This document shows positions 1-8,494 of a DNA stretch of 50,716 nt, one piece after another. Source of the DNA: Candidatus Eiseniibacteriota bacterium (lineage in GTDB: Bacteria; Joyebacterota; Joyebacteria; Joyebacterales; Joyebacteraceae); NCBI GenBank assembly GCA_030595835.1, contig JAUVLG010000009.1:1-50716 (forward strand). Direction: 5' to 3'. Position 1 is the stretch's first letter; every line of letters starts with the position of its first letter. The position numbers and the translations under genes were made by a program. The notes under the pieces were generated by a model that worked only from the letters and a program-made list of their open reading frames with translations, had not been told where the DNA came from and made no database searches.

Positions 1-198
1 GAAGAACTCCTCGACAGGCCGGTCGAAGTCGTCCGGCGAATCGAGGAGTTCGCTGGCCTCGCTCCAAGCAAGGCCGTTCATGAGTTTGCTGAGGCCAACC
101 TCCAGAGAAGGTCTGCCAGGATCGACGTCACCCACCTGTCCGACGTCGAGGAGCGTCTCGCGGGCGATCTGATGAGACGCCTGGGTTACCTTCGCTAG
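1..198 (+). CDS. C-terminal end of a sulfotransferase-like protein (5' part outside window)
   Basis: Frame 1 is open from the first base to a TAG stop and gives 65 residues. The opening segment EELLDRPVEVVRRIEEFAGL resembles the C-terminal helix of PAPS-dependent sulfotransferases (YEDLL..P....R...FLGL type), where a loading helix follows the last conserved region. Only the tail is present, so no PAPS-binding motif can be checked and the assignment is tentative. The stop codon overlaps that of the convergent pmbA/tldE gene: both TAG stops are read from one CTAG palindrome at 195-198. Confidence 0.5.
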   Translation, partial: EELLDRPVEVVRRIEEFAGLAPSKAVHEFAEANLQRRSARIDVTHLSDVEERLAGDLMRRLGYLR

Positions 199-1541
199 CC
201 CTTCGACGAGATCGACACGTCCTTGAGCAGCAGGTGCGGGTAGTTGTGGCTTCCGATGAAGCCCATCAGTCCGACCCTGGTCACCTCGCTCGACAGATCC
301 ACCAGTTGGCCCTTCAGCAGCTTGTAGACGTTGCCCGCGATCATCGTGTCCTTGACGCGGCCGACCATCTTCCCGCCTTCTACCTTGAAGCCGAGCACGA
401 CGTTGCCGGCGAAATCGCCCGCGACCAGATTGCCCATCATGATACCCATGATGCTATCGACGATCACGCCGTCGCCGACGCCCGCCAGCATCTCCGCGTA
501 GGGCGTCTCCCCACCGGCCATGTCCCAGTTCGTGATATCGACCGTCGGCATCTTCCCGAGTTCCTTGGTCTGGATCAGACGCTTGAGCTTGAGCCCGTTG
601 CCGGTCAGCGGAAGGTCCAGCTTCGCCGCCGTGCGAAGGTCGGTCAGGAAACTCCGGAGCACGCCACTCTCGACCAGCGTCGTTCTCTGCATGGGAACGC
701 CTTCGTCGTCGAAGCGCGCGGAGCTGTAGCCGGTCTCCATGAGCCCGTCGTCGTAGAGCGATACACGCTCGTCGAAGATGGTCTCGCCCATCTTGTCCGT
801 CAGAGGTGAGATCTTCCTTTCGACGATCGAGCCGTTGACACCGTAGTTCATGGTCATCATCACGTCCGCGACCGCCCTGGGCGTCAGAATCACCGTGGTG
901 GGCCCGCTCGAGACATCGACGTTGGTCCGGCCGTTTCGGAAGTCCGCGATGGTCTCGTCGACCAGCTTTGGGCCACCCACGTCCATGGCGGTTCCACCGT
1001 AGTAGCCACCGGCGTCGAGCATGTTATCGCCCTCGATGAGCCGTCCCGAAATGTAGAACTGGTAGAGCGTGCGCTCCTGAGTGCTCTCGAACCCCTCGGA
1101 CGTCTCGACGCTCACCGTCTGAATCCTGCGTTTCGTTCCCGACTCCGCGTTGATCTCACCCTCGTAGTCCAGGAGCTTCGCGATGGCGTCCTCGGAGCGC
1201 TTCATCATCTCCTCGATGGAGAGCTCCTTGATGCGCGCGTCGACCAGCTCGGCGCCCGTGACGTCGGTGGCGCCGGCGAACCCGAATTCCGCGGTCTCGC
1301 CGCAAGCGGACGTCGCTATCGCGTCGTCGACCAGACGGTCCAGCCCGTCGGCCTTCGTCGTCGTCGCGTAGCCCATGCGCCCGTCCTTGACCAGCCGCAG
1401 GGCGAACCCCATCTCCTCGGTGTTGGAGAGGTTCTTGAGTTTGGAGGCCTCGTACTCCACCTCGGTGTCGAGGGAGCTCAGGTAGAAGACCTCACAACGC
1501 TCGGCTCCCTTTGCCAGAGCCTTCTCGATGATCTTCTTCAC
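195..1541 (-). CDS. pmbA: TldD/PmbA family protein, PmbA/TldE subunit
   Basis: A product of about 448 residues, the usual length of TldE/PmbA, with the N-terminal VEYEASKLKNLSNTEEMGFALRLVKDG-type region of the family. It lacks the HExxxH zinc motif that its partner TldD has. TldE and TldD form a heterodimeric metalloprotease; in E. coli it matures microcin B17 and helps degrade CcdA. The gene lies directly downstream of tldD. A GTG at 1550 overlaps the tldD stop by 8 bases but sits right on the GGAGG; the GTG at 1541 has GGAGG about 8 bases upstream, so I chose 1541. The assignment is firm; the start is less certain. Confidence 0.9.
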   Translation of the reverse strand: MKKIIEKALAKGAERCEVFYLSSLDTEVEYEASKLKNLSNTEEMGFALRLVKDGRMGYATTTKADGLDRLVDDAIATSACGETAEFGFAGATDVTGAELVDARIKELSIEEMMKRSEDAIAKLLDYEGEINAESGTKRRIQTVSVETSEGFESTQERTLYQFYISGRLIEGDNMLDAGGYYGGTAMDVGGPKLVDETIADFRNGRTNVDVSSGPTTVILTPRAVADVMMTMNYGVNGSIVERKISPLTDKMGETIFDERVSLYDDGLMETGYSSARFDDEGVPMQRTTLVESGVLRSFLTDLRTAAKLDLPLTGNGLKLKRLIQTKELGKMPTVDITNWDMAGGETPYAEMLAGVGDGVIVDSIMGIMMGNLVAGDFAGNVVLGFKVEGGKMVGRVKDTMIAGNVYKLLKGQLVDLSSEVTRVGLMGFIGSHNYPHLLLKDVSISSKG

Positions 1542-1542
1542 G

Positions 1543-2913
1543 TTACTCACCTCCGATCACGACGTTCTGGATTCTGATGTGCGGCGAACCATCGCTGACG
1601 GGCAGCGGGAACTGGCCGGCCTTGCCGCACCCGCCCGGACCATCGTGGATCCCAAGATCGTCGCCGAGCATGTCGATGCCCTTCAGCGTCTGGAAGACGT
1701 TCCCGGTAAGCGTCACATCGCGGACCCTCTCCGCCAGCTTCCCCTCGCGGATCATGAAGGCGGTCCCCGCGGTGAATGTGAACATCTCGCCGTTGGTCTG
1801 CCCGCCGGAAGCGGTGATCGCGTAGATACCCAGCTTCGTTCCGGCAATCATGTCGTCGAAACTCGACTCGCCGGCCTCGATGCACGTGTTGCGCATGCGG
1901 CACACGGGCGGATAGCGATAGTCGATGCACCTCGCGCTGCCGGTGGGCCGCTCCCCCATCTTGCCGGCCGTCTCGCGGGAGTGCAGCCGGCCCGAGAGTT
2001 TGCCGTCTGTGATGAGGTACGTCTTCTCGGTCGGCACACCCTCGTCGTCGTAGACGACGTGGCCCCTCAAGCCCTTGTCCAGTCCCGTATCGTAGACGTT
2101 GAGGAACGGCCGCCCGAACTCGCGCCCCAGGACCATGACCTTCTGCAAATTCTTGTCCTCGTAGACGTTGTCGGCCTCGGACAGATGGCCGAACGCCTCG
2201 TGAACGAAGACGCCCGCGAGGCGGGGGTCGAGGACGACCGTGTACTCGCCGCCCTTGACCTTGGGCGCGTCCAGCTTTTCGATGGCCACATTGCACGCAT
2301 CCGTGACCTTGCCCTCGAGACCGAGCGCGACGCCGAAGTCGTCGGTCGAACCGAACCCCACCCAGAAGGACTGGGAGTCACCGTCTCGCGCGACCATCGC
2401 GGCCACCACCCCGCCGAGATCGATTCGCTCCTGGTAAATCATCGCGCCCTCGCTGTTAGCGAAGTAACGCTTGTGGAAGCGATCGAAGTAGCGGACGGTC
2501 GAACTGGTGACGTCCTCATGATGGTCCAGGACCTGCTTGTTGTATGCGCGGAAGATCTCCACCTTCCGCTCCAGAGGAACCTCGCGCGGATCGCTCTTGA
2601 GGTCGAGCGTGACGTCGGCCTTGACCGGCTCGACGTCCGCCAGCTGGCTTTTGTCTTTGCCGACGAGCGTCGCCTGATCGATCGCGAGCTGCGCGAACTC
2701 CTCGATGCGGTCGATGCTGTTGAAGGACGCGAACCCCCACCCTCCCTTGTTGAGCGCGCGGACGTTCCCGCCGAAGTCGACCTTCTTCCCGAGGTCCGTG
2801 AGCTCCGGGCCGGTGAACTGCACCCTCGACTCTTCGGTTTCCTCAACGTGCACCTCGAGGTAATCACACTGAGAGGAGAGCTTCTTAAGCACCTGCTCCA
2901 TTCTATCCTTCAT
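1543..2913 (-). CDS. tldD: TldD-type zinc metalloprotease subunit
   Basis: A 456-residue product that carries the TldD signature HEAFGHLSEAD, the HExxxH metal-binding motif of the active subunit. It also has the family C-terminal region (GNVFQTLKGIDMLGDD, GGCGKAGQFPLPVSDG). With PmbA it forms the TldDE protease, which degrades unfolded or naturally extended peptides and in some bacteria removes RiPP leader peptides. The reading frame stays open to 2976, but ATG at 2913 has GGGGAG six bases upstream, so that start is preferred. It forms an operon with pmbA. The RiPP operon about 9 kb away has no protease of its own. Confidence 0.92.
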   Translation of the reverse strand: MKDRMEQVLKKLSSQCDYLEVHVEETEESRVQFTGPELTDLGKKVDFGGNVRALNKGGWGFASFNSIDRIEEFAQLAIDQATLVGKDKSQLADVEPVKADVTLDLKSDPREVPLERKVEIFRAYNKQVLDHHEDVTSSTVRYFDRFHKRYFANSEGAMIYQERIDLGGVVAAMVARDGDSQSFWVGFGSTDDFGVALGLEGKVTDACNVAIEKLDAPKVKGGEYTVVLDPRLAGVFVHEAFGHLSEADNVYEDKNLQKVMVLGREFGRPFLNVYDTGLDKGLRGHVVYDDEGVPTEKTYLITDGKLSGRLHSRETAGKMGERPTGSARCIDYRYPPVCRMRNTCIEAGESSFDDMIAGTKLGIYAITASGGQTNGEMFTFTAGTAFMIREGKLAERVRDVTLTGNVFQTLKGIDMLGDDLGIHDGPGGCGKAGQFPLPVSDGSPHIRIQNVVIGGE

Positions 2914-3002
2914 GTCCATCTCCCCTTGCCGCCGTCCAAGGACGACCGTTGTGGGAGGCGGCGTCCGCGCTCGCAAGCAAACACCACCGCGTCACGACAG
3001 CT

Positions 3003-3419
3003 CTATTCGTTCACCAATGTTATCTTGTGACTCATCTCAACGGGCTCCCGGAACGACCCGCCTACGCTGCAGTACTTCTCCTCGGAGAGTCTCACGGCCT
3101 TCTCGACCTTCGCGGGCGAGAGTCCCTTCCCCTTGATGATGTACTCCACCTCAATGCTCGCGTACTTCGCGGGGTAGGTCTTGGTCTTCTCCGCTCTTAC
3201 GATGACCTCCACCTCCTCGACGGGCTCGCGCATCTTCTTGAGGATCTCTACCGCATCGCTGCCCGTGCAGCCGGCGAGTCCCCAGAGTGGAAGCTCCGCC
3301 GGGCGGAAGCCATCTCCCTCTCCCCCAACCTCCTTACTCCAGTCCATCCGGACGGTATGGCCCTCGCCGTCCTTTCCCTCGAACTTCCAGCCGCCTATCC
3401 ACTTCGCCTTGACCTCCAA
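3003..3419 (-). CDS. OsmC/Ohr family protein
   Basis: 138 residues, typical length of the OsmC fold. The two characteristic cysteines are present, in LAGCTGSD (about residue 51) and EEKYCSVGGS (about residue 117); in Ohr/OsmC these reduce organic hydroperoxides. Overall it looks closer to the YhfA-like OsmC subgroup than to Ohr, so the substrate is not certain. The start is TTG at 3419, with a strong GGGGAGG seven bases upstream. It has about 70 bp to the next upstream gene and lies upstream of tldD on the same strand. Confidence 0.85.
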   Translation of the reverse strand: MEVKAKWIGGWKFEGKDGEGHTVRMDWSKEVGGEGDGFRPAELPLWGLAGCTGSDAVEILKKMREPVEEVEVIVRAEKTKTYPAKYASIEVEYIIKGKGLSPAKVEKAVRLSEEKYCSVGGSFREPVEMSHKITLVNE

Positions 3420-3489
3420 ATCGGTGCCTCCCCAACGCTCGTGTGCAGTCGGCTGTGTGTGGACTCCCGTTCACGGGCCGAACGCCACC

Positions 3490-4155
3490 CTACCAGGTCG
3501 GAACCCTGTAGGTAATACCCAGGGTCATTGACACGCAGTTGCCGCTCAACGGCTCGTCGGGCGAGTTCTCCTCCCCCCCGGTGATCCGGTACCCGTAGCC
3601 ACCGTGCGTATAGTCGGCCCGGAAGAAACCGGACCACGCACCGCTGTGGATGTAGTCGATGCCGATCGTGACGTACGCACCGTAGCCGATCAGCCGCTCG
3701 TACGAGTCCTCGGAAACGAATCCAATGTCGCTCTCAAGGGTCATCTTCGCCCAGCCCGTTCCCGCGAACGGCTGGAGGCGATGCGCCTCGAAGAAGGTGT
3801 AGCGGGCGCCGATCATGATCAGGTCGATGTCCCATTCCCTCTCCTCGGCGCCGGCCGTATGGTTTGACTGAAGCATCCGTCCTTCGAACGCGATGTTGTC
3901 GGAAATGCCCCACATCAGGCCGAACCCGAACCCCAGATCGTCGGTGACGTCATAGTCCCCGCTGTATCCGCCGCCCGTGGCGTACAACACGCGCGGAATC
4001 TCCAGCGAGATCTCGGCTCCCTTGCGACCGTAGCGCGTTGACTTCCAGCCGCGGCCGGGACGCGCCGCGGACGCCTCCACCGTCATCGCTGCGAGTGTCA
4101 CCGCCACGGCGACGAGAGCAACGACGGTCGGTATGTGATTATTCCCCCGTCTCAT
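3490..4155 (-). CDS. Small outer-membrane beta-barrel protein, unknown function
   Basis: 221 residues starting MRRGNNHIP, followed by a hydrophobic signal peptide with probable cleavage after EASA. The mature part alternates polar and hydrophobic residues with many Gly/Tyr/Trp, for example LGFGFGLMWGISDNIAFEGR and GFFRADYTHGGYGYRITGG, and ends in an aromatic residue (YRVPTW), as outer-membrane barrels do. It is the size of OmpW/OmpA-barrel-like proteins, but no specific family is recognised. The ATG lies inside the 3' end of cutA (17-base overlap, GGGGAG about 10 bases upstream), so the two genes are probably translationally coupled. A longer open frame to 4254 merely overlaps cutA. Confidence 0.7.
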   Translation of the reverse strand: MRRGNNHIPTVVALVAVAVTLAAMTVEASAARPGRGWKSTRYGRKGAEISLEIPRVLYATGGGYSGDYDVTDDLGFGFGLMWGISDNIAFEGRMLQSNHTAGAEEREWDIDLIMIGARYTFFEAHRLQPFAGTGWAKMTLESDIGFVSEDSYERLIGYGAYVTIGIDYIHSGAWSGFFRADYTHGGYGYRITGGEENSPDEPLSGNCVSMTLGITYRVPTW

Positions 4156-4477
4156 TCTCGATCCACTCCCCGTATGACTTGGACACGCCGGCAATGCCGA
4201 CCGTGACAATCTCCGGCACCTCGTAGGGGTGCCGGTCGGCGATCCACCGCTCAAGCGAGGACGCCAGGGCGCCGGTGGTCTTGAAGACGCACAACCACTC
4301 CGACGCGTCCTCGATGGCCCCGTTCCACCGGTACGTGCTGTTCACCGGGCCCAGCAGCTGACCGCACGCCGCCAGTCTGCACTCGACCGCAGCGCGGATC
4401 AGCTCCTCCGCCTGCTTGCGGTCGTCGAGCGTCGTCTGAAGTTGAACGAACTCGTGCGGCGTGGACCGTGGCGTCAC
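4139..4477 (-). CDS. cutA: Divalent-cation tolerance protein CutA
   Basis: 112 residues with the CutA pattern throughout: the VQLQTTLDDRKQAEELIRAA opening, CRLAACGQL, STYRWNGAIEDASEWLCVFKT and the HPYEVPEIV motif near the C-terminus. CutA1 forms very stable trimers of ferredoxin-like fold and is linked to copper and other divalent-cation tolerance; its exact biochemical role is unsettled. The gene overlaps the downstream outer-membrane barrel gene. Confidence 0.93.
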   Translation of the reverse strand: MTPRSTPHEFVQLQTTLDDRKQAEELIRAAVECRLAACGQLLGPVNSTYRWNGAIEDASEWLCVFKTTGALASSLERWIADRHPYEVPEIVTVGIAGVSKSYGEWIENETGE

Positions 4478-4526
4478 TTCGCGTACCTCAGCGTGCGTGT
4501 GTGTGAGAAACCGCCAACCGAGTGTA

Positions 4527-5852
4527 CTAGATAAGTATATACCTCAGGACGAACAGCGCGGCAAGCAAATACACCAGCCAGTGCACGTCCCGCGCGCGTC
4601 CCGAAAACGCCTTGATGACGGGGTAGCTGATGAAGCCGATCGCCAGCCCGTGCGCGATGCTCGAGGTCAGCGGCATGATGATGAGCGTGAGGAACGCGGG
4701 GATGGCCTCCGAGTAGTCCTCCCACTCGATCCTGGTGATGCACTTCATCATCAGACAACCGACTATGACGAGCGCCGGCGCCGTGACGGGGTGGAGGAAG
4801 AGGCCGGGGGCTATCTCGAAGCCGCCGCCGAACATCTGCGCGAGTGGCGAGAAGAACAGTGCCGCCAGGAAGAGACCGGCGGTCATCAGATTCGCGAGGC
4901 CCGTGCGGCCACCGACGCTGACGCCGGCCGCGCTCTCTATGTAGCTCGTCGTGGTGGACGTGCCGAATGCGGCGCCGACCATCGTGCCCACCGAGTCGGA
5001 CAGGAGCGCCCTGTTGACGCGCGGGAGCTTCCCGTCCTTCATGAAGCCGGCCTGCTCGCCGACCCCGATGAGCGTGCCCACCGTGTCAAACATATCAAAG
5101 AAGAGGAAGATGAAGATGGGCGTGAGGTACTCCCAGCGGAACGCGCCGATGGGGTCCATCTTGAACAGCGTCGGCTCCAGTGTCGGCATCGCGAAGACGC
5201 CGGTGAACGAGATGAGGCGGGTCGCCAGGCCGACGGCGCCGGTCGCGAGTATTCCCCAGAAGATGCCGCCGCGGACCCTGGCGGCCATGAGTATCCCGGT
5301 GAACGCGAGGCCGAAGAGGGCGAGCAGGGTGTGCGGGCGGTGCAGGTCGCCGAGCGTCAGATAGGAAGCCGGGTCTGACTCAATGATCCCGGCGTCCTTC
5401 AGACCCAGGAATGCGATGAAGAGACCAATGCCCGCCGCGGTGGCCAGCTTGAGCGTCCCCGGGATCGCCGTGACGATGAGCTCGCGCACGCGTGCCACAG
5501 TCAGAATGGTGAAGACAACGCCAGAGATGAACACGATACCCAAGGCGATGTTCCACGGCACGCCCATCTTCCCACAGAGTACGAAGCTGAAATAGGCGTT
5601 GAGCCCCATGCCGGGTGCGAGCGCGATCGGGTAGTTGGCCAGAAAAGCCATGAGAAGCGTTGCGATCGCCGCACTGATGCACGTGGCCGCCATGACCGCG
5701 TGGAAGTCCATCGCGGCCCCGGCGGAGGATGAGAGAATGCCGGGATTCACGAAGATGATGTAGGCCATCGCCATGAAGGTGGTCGCACCGGCGATGAGCT
5801 CGGTGCGGGGAGTCGTTCTGTTCTCCTTGAGCTTGAACAGGCGCTCCAGCAT
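4527..5852 (-). CDS. NCS2 family purine (adenine/guanine/hypoxanthine) permease, AzgA type
   Basis: A 441-residue polytopic inner-membrane protein with about 12 hydrophobic segments. Family motifs include ELIAGATTFMAMAYIIFVNP at the N-terminus, ALAPGMGLNAYFSF, and FDMFDTVGTLIGVGEQAGFM followed by GTSTTTSYIESAAGV. These match the AzgA/PbuG/PbuO branch of nucleobase:proton symporters. ATG at 5852 has GAGGAC about 6 bases upstream. I looked in the ~200-bp upstream gap for a purine riboswitch and did not recognise one. Confidence 0.92.
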   Translation of the reverse strand: MLERLFKLKENRTTPRTELIAGATTFMAMAYIIFVNPGILSSSAGAAMDFHAVMAATCISAAIATLLMAFLANYPIALAPGMGLNAYFSFVLCGKMGVPWNIALGIVFISGVVFTILTVARVRELIVTAIPGTLKLATAAGIGLFIAFLGLKDAGIIESDPASYLTLGDLHRPHTLLALFGLAFTGILMAARVRGGIFWGILATGAVGLATRLISFTGVFAMPTLEPTLFKMDPIGAFRWEYLTPIFIFLFFDMFDTVGTLIGVGEQAGFMKDGKLPRVNRALLSDSVGTMVGAAFGTSTTTSYIESAAGVSVGGRTGLANLMTAGLFLAALFFSPLAQMFGGGFEIAPGLFLHPVTAPALVIVGCLMMKCITRIEWEDYSEAIPAFLTLIIMPLTSSIAHGLAIGFISYPVIKAFSGRARDVHWLVYLLAALFVLRYILI

Positions 5853-6021
5853 GGTTCGTCCTCGCTTCTTGTCCCCAGGGCCGGGATGTGGTGGGTCCGC
5901 CGCGCGCAGTCGACCGAGGATACCGATTCACTCTTCGCGGGCAGTATACGGAGGGGGCCCTGAGGCTAGCAAGAGGAAAGGGGCGGCCCGCACGCGGCGC
6001 AGGCTCGCCCCTCATGAGGAA

Positions 6022-6040
6022 TCCGGGTGGGGGACCCGGA
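6022..6040 (-). terminator. Hairpin downstream of the Spy/ZraP-like gene
   Basis: A perfect 7-bp stem (TCCGGGT/ACCCGGA) with a 5-base loop, 14 bases after the stop codon of the 6055-6690 gene. There is no long T run, so termination is plausible rather than proven. Confidence 0.45.
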
Positions 6041-6054
6041 CTCTCTGAATCGTA

Positions 6055-6690
6055 CTAGAACCCGCCCCTTCCACCACTCCCGCCGCCGCGGCCGCCGCCT
6101 TGCTCGAACGCACCGTTCGATTCCGGAGCGCGCCCGGGCATTCCACCACCCATACCACCGCGACCCATCATTCCGGGATGCCCATCCATGCCGCCGCGCA
6201 TACCGCCGCGCATACCGCCTCGCATACCGGGATGCATACCGGGATGCCCATCCATGCCGCCGTGAAGCATGTGTCCGAGCCCGCGGTCGAAGAGGACCTT
6301 CTGGTCGTCATCGAGCAGCGGACGAATCTCCTTGTGCATCTTGAGGCGCAGCTTCGCCAACTTGACCTTGACCTCCGCCACCTCCTCGATCCTCCTCTCT
6401 ATGGCGTTGAAGTCAGGAGTGTCGCCGGCGACTACGTCCTGGGCCTCAAGCATGATGACCTTGAGCCTGTTCGAGAGTTCCACACGCTCGTCGTCGTATT
6501 TGTCGTGGATCTCCTCCATCTGCTCCAGCTGCTCGTCGGTGAAGGCGGGACCCATCGCCATTCCCATGCCCTTCGTCATTCCCACGCCGCCGCCGGCGCG
6601 CCCGCGAAGGGCGGCCGCCGGGAGTGCGATGAGAGCGACGCCCGCGAGTGCCAAAACTACAACCGTGATGACGCGCTTCTTGGACCTCAT
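6055..6690 (-). CDS. Spy/CpxP/ZraP-like periplasmic protein with Met/Gly/His-rich tail
   Basis: 211 residues. The start is ATG at 6690 with GGAG six bases upstream; longer starts would lie in the promoter region. MRSKKRVITVVVLALAGVAL is a signal peptide. Residues ~45-150 are a long charged helical region (EQLEQMEEIHDKYDDERVEL, RRIEEVAEVKVKLAKLRLKM) ending in LLDDDQKVLFDRGL, a variant of the LTxxQ motif of Spy/CpxP/CnrX. The tail is repetitive (GMDGHPGM, MRGGMRGGM) and rich in Met and His, which suggests metal binding. It lies downstream of a ZraSR-like two-component pair and has its own sigma-54 promoter, so a ZraP-like role as an envelope-stress or metal-responsive chaperone is inferred. Confidence 0.75.
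   Translation of the reverse strand: MRSKKRVITVVVLALAGVALIALPAAALRGRAGGGVGMTKGMGMAMGPAFTDEQLEQMEEIHDKYDDERVELSNRLKVIMLEAQDVVAGDTPDFNAIERRIEEVAEVKVKLAKLRLKMHKEIRPLLDDDQKVLFDRGLGHMLHGGMDGHPGMHPGMRGGMRGGMRGGMDGHPGMMGRGGMGGGMPGRAPESNGAFEQGGGRGGGSGGRGGF
6173..6261 (-). repeat. Tandem repeats encoding GMDGHPGM / MRGGM motifs
   Basis: A 23-bp unit (CCGGGATGCCCATCCATGCC plus GCC on the plus strand) occurs at 6173-6195 and again at 6239-6261, with shorter CGCATACCGC units between. They encode the Met/Gly/His repeats in the tail of the periplasmic protein. Confidence 0.7.
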
Positions 6691-6826
6691 CTTCTTCTCC
6701 TCTCTGTTGGGTTTCGGGGCGACTGCTAGCCGGTCTGCCCCTGCCCGAACCGCACGACTCTCTCTCCTGTGGCGCTCCCGGCTGCGGATCGAGTTCCTGC
6801 CGCGAGCATGTTCTGTCCCGTAATTA

Positions 6827-6842
6827 TGCAACCGTGGTGCCA
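6827..6842 (-). promoter_or_regulatory. Sigma-54 (-24/-12) promoter for the Spy/ZraP-like gene
   Basis: On the minus strand the 16-mer TGGCACCACGGTTGCA matches the RpoN consensus TGGCACG-N4-TTGCW at every defined position except one, with correct GG-GC spacing. It predicts a start near 6816 and a ~125-base leader before ATG 6690. The neighbouring NtrC-type regulator (7105-8448) is the obvious activator candidate. Confidence 0.85.
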
Positions 6843-7052
6843 AACCGGGACGGCGCCGATGACGATTTCTCTCTGATAGACAACGTCATGTGATGAGGTA
6901 AGTTACGGGAACTGGATGACGCCCCGAAGGAGCGCTCGGGAGCGGACGAGTGTGTCGTTTCTTCTCTCGCGGGGCCGGTTGGGCCATCCAGGTGCGCAGG
7001 TTCTTCGCACCCGGCGGACGCGGCGGCGCCATGACGTACACGCCCGCGTACA

Positions 7053-7087
7053 CCACGGGGCGGCCCGTCGGACGACCCGCCCCGTGG
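7053..7087 (-). terminator. Strong hairpin after the NtrC-type regulator gene
   Basis: A perfect 11-bp stem (CCACGGGGCGG/CCGCCCCGTGG) with a 13-base loop, starting 17 bases after the regulator stop codon. It separates the kinase-regulator operon from the sigma-54-controlled gene downstream. The rest of the 6691-7104 gap holds a small inverted repeat (GGTGCG...CGCACC near 6991-7011) that could be an enhancer site. Confidence 0.6.
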
Positions 7088-7104
7088 GTGCTCCCGTCCG
7101 ACGC

Positions 7105-8448
<1,344 letters not shown>

Positions 8449-8494
8449 AAGCTTTCTCCCGGGCGCTCACGCTCAGCGGCCCGCGGTCCCGGGG

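Noticed and set aside
5853-6054. Purine riboswitch upstream of the NCS2 permease
   Set aside because: No three-way-junction core or conserved loop sequences were recognisable; only a terminator hairpin belonging to the neighbouring gene is clear.
6173-6261. CRISPR-like repeat array
   Set aside because: The repeats are inside a coding gene, vary in length, lack unique spacers and simply encode Met/Gly/His motifs.
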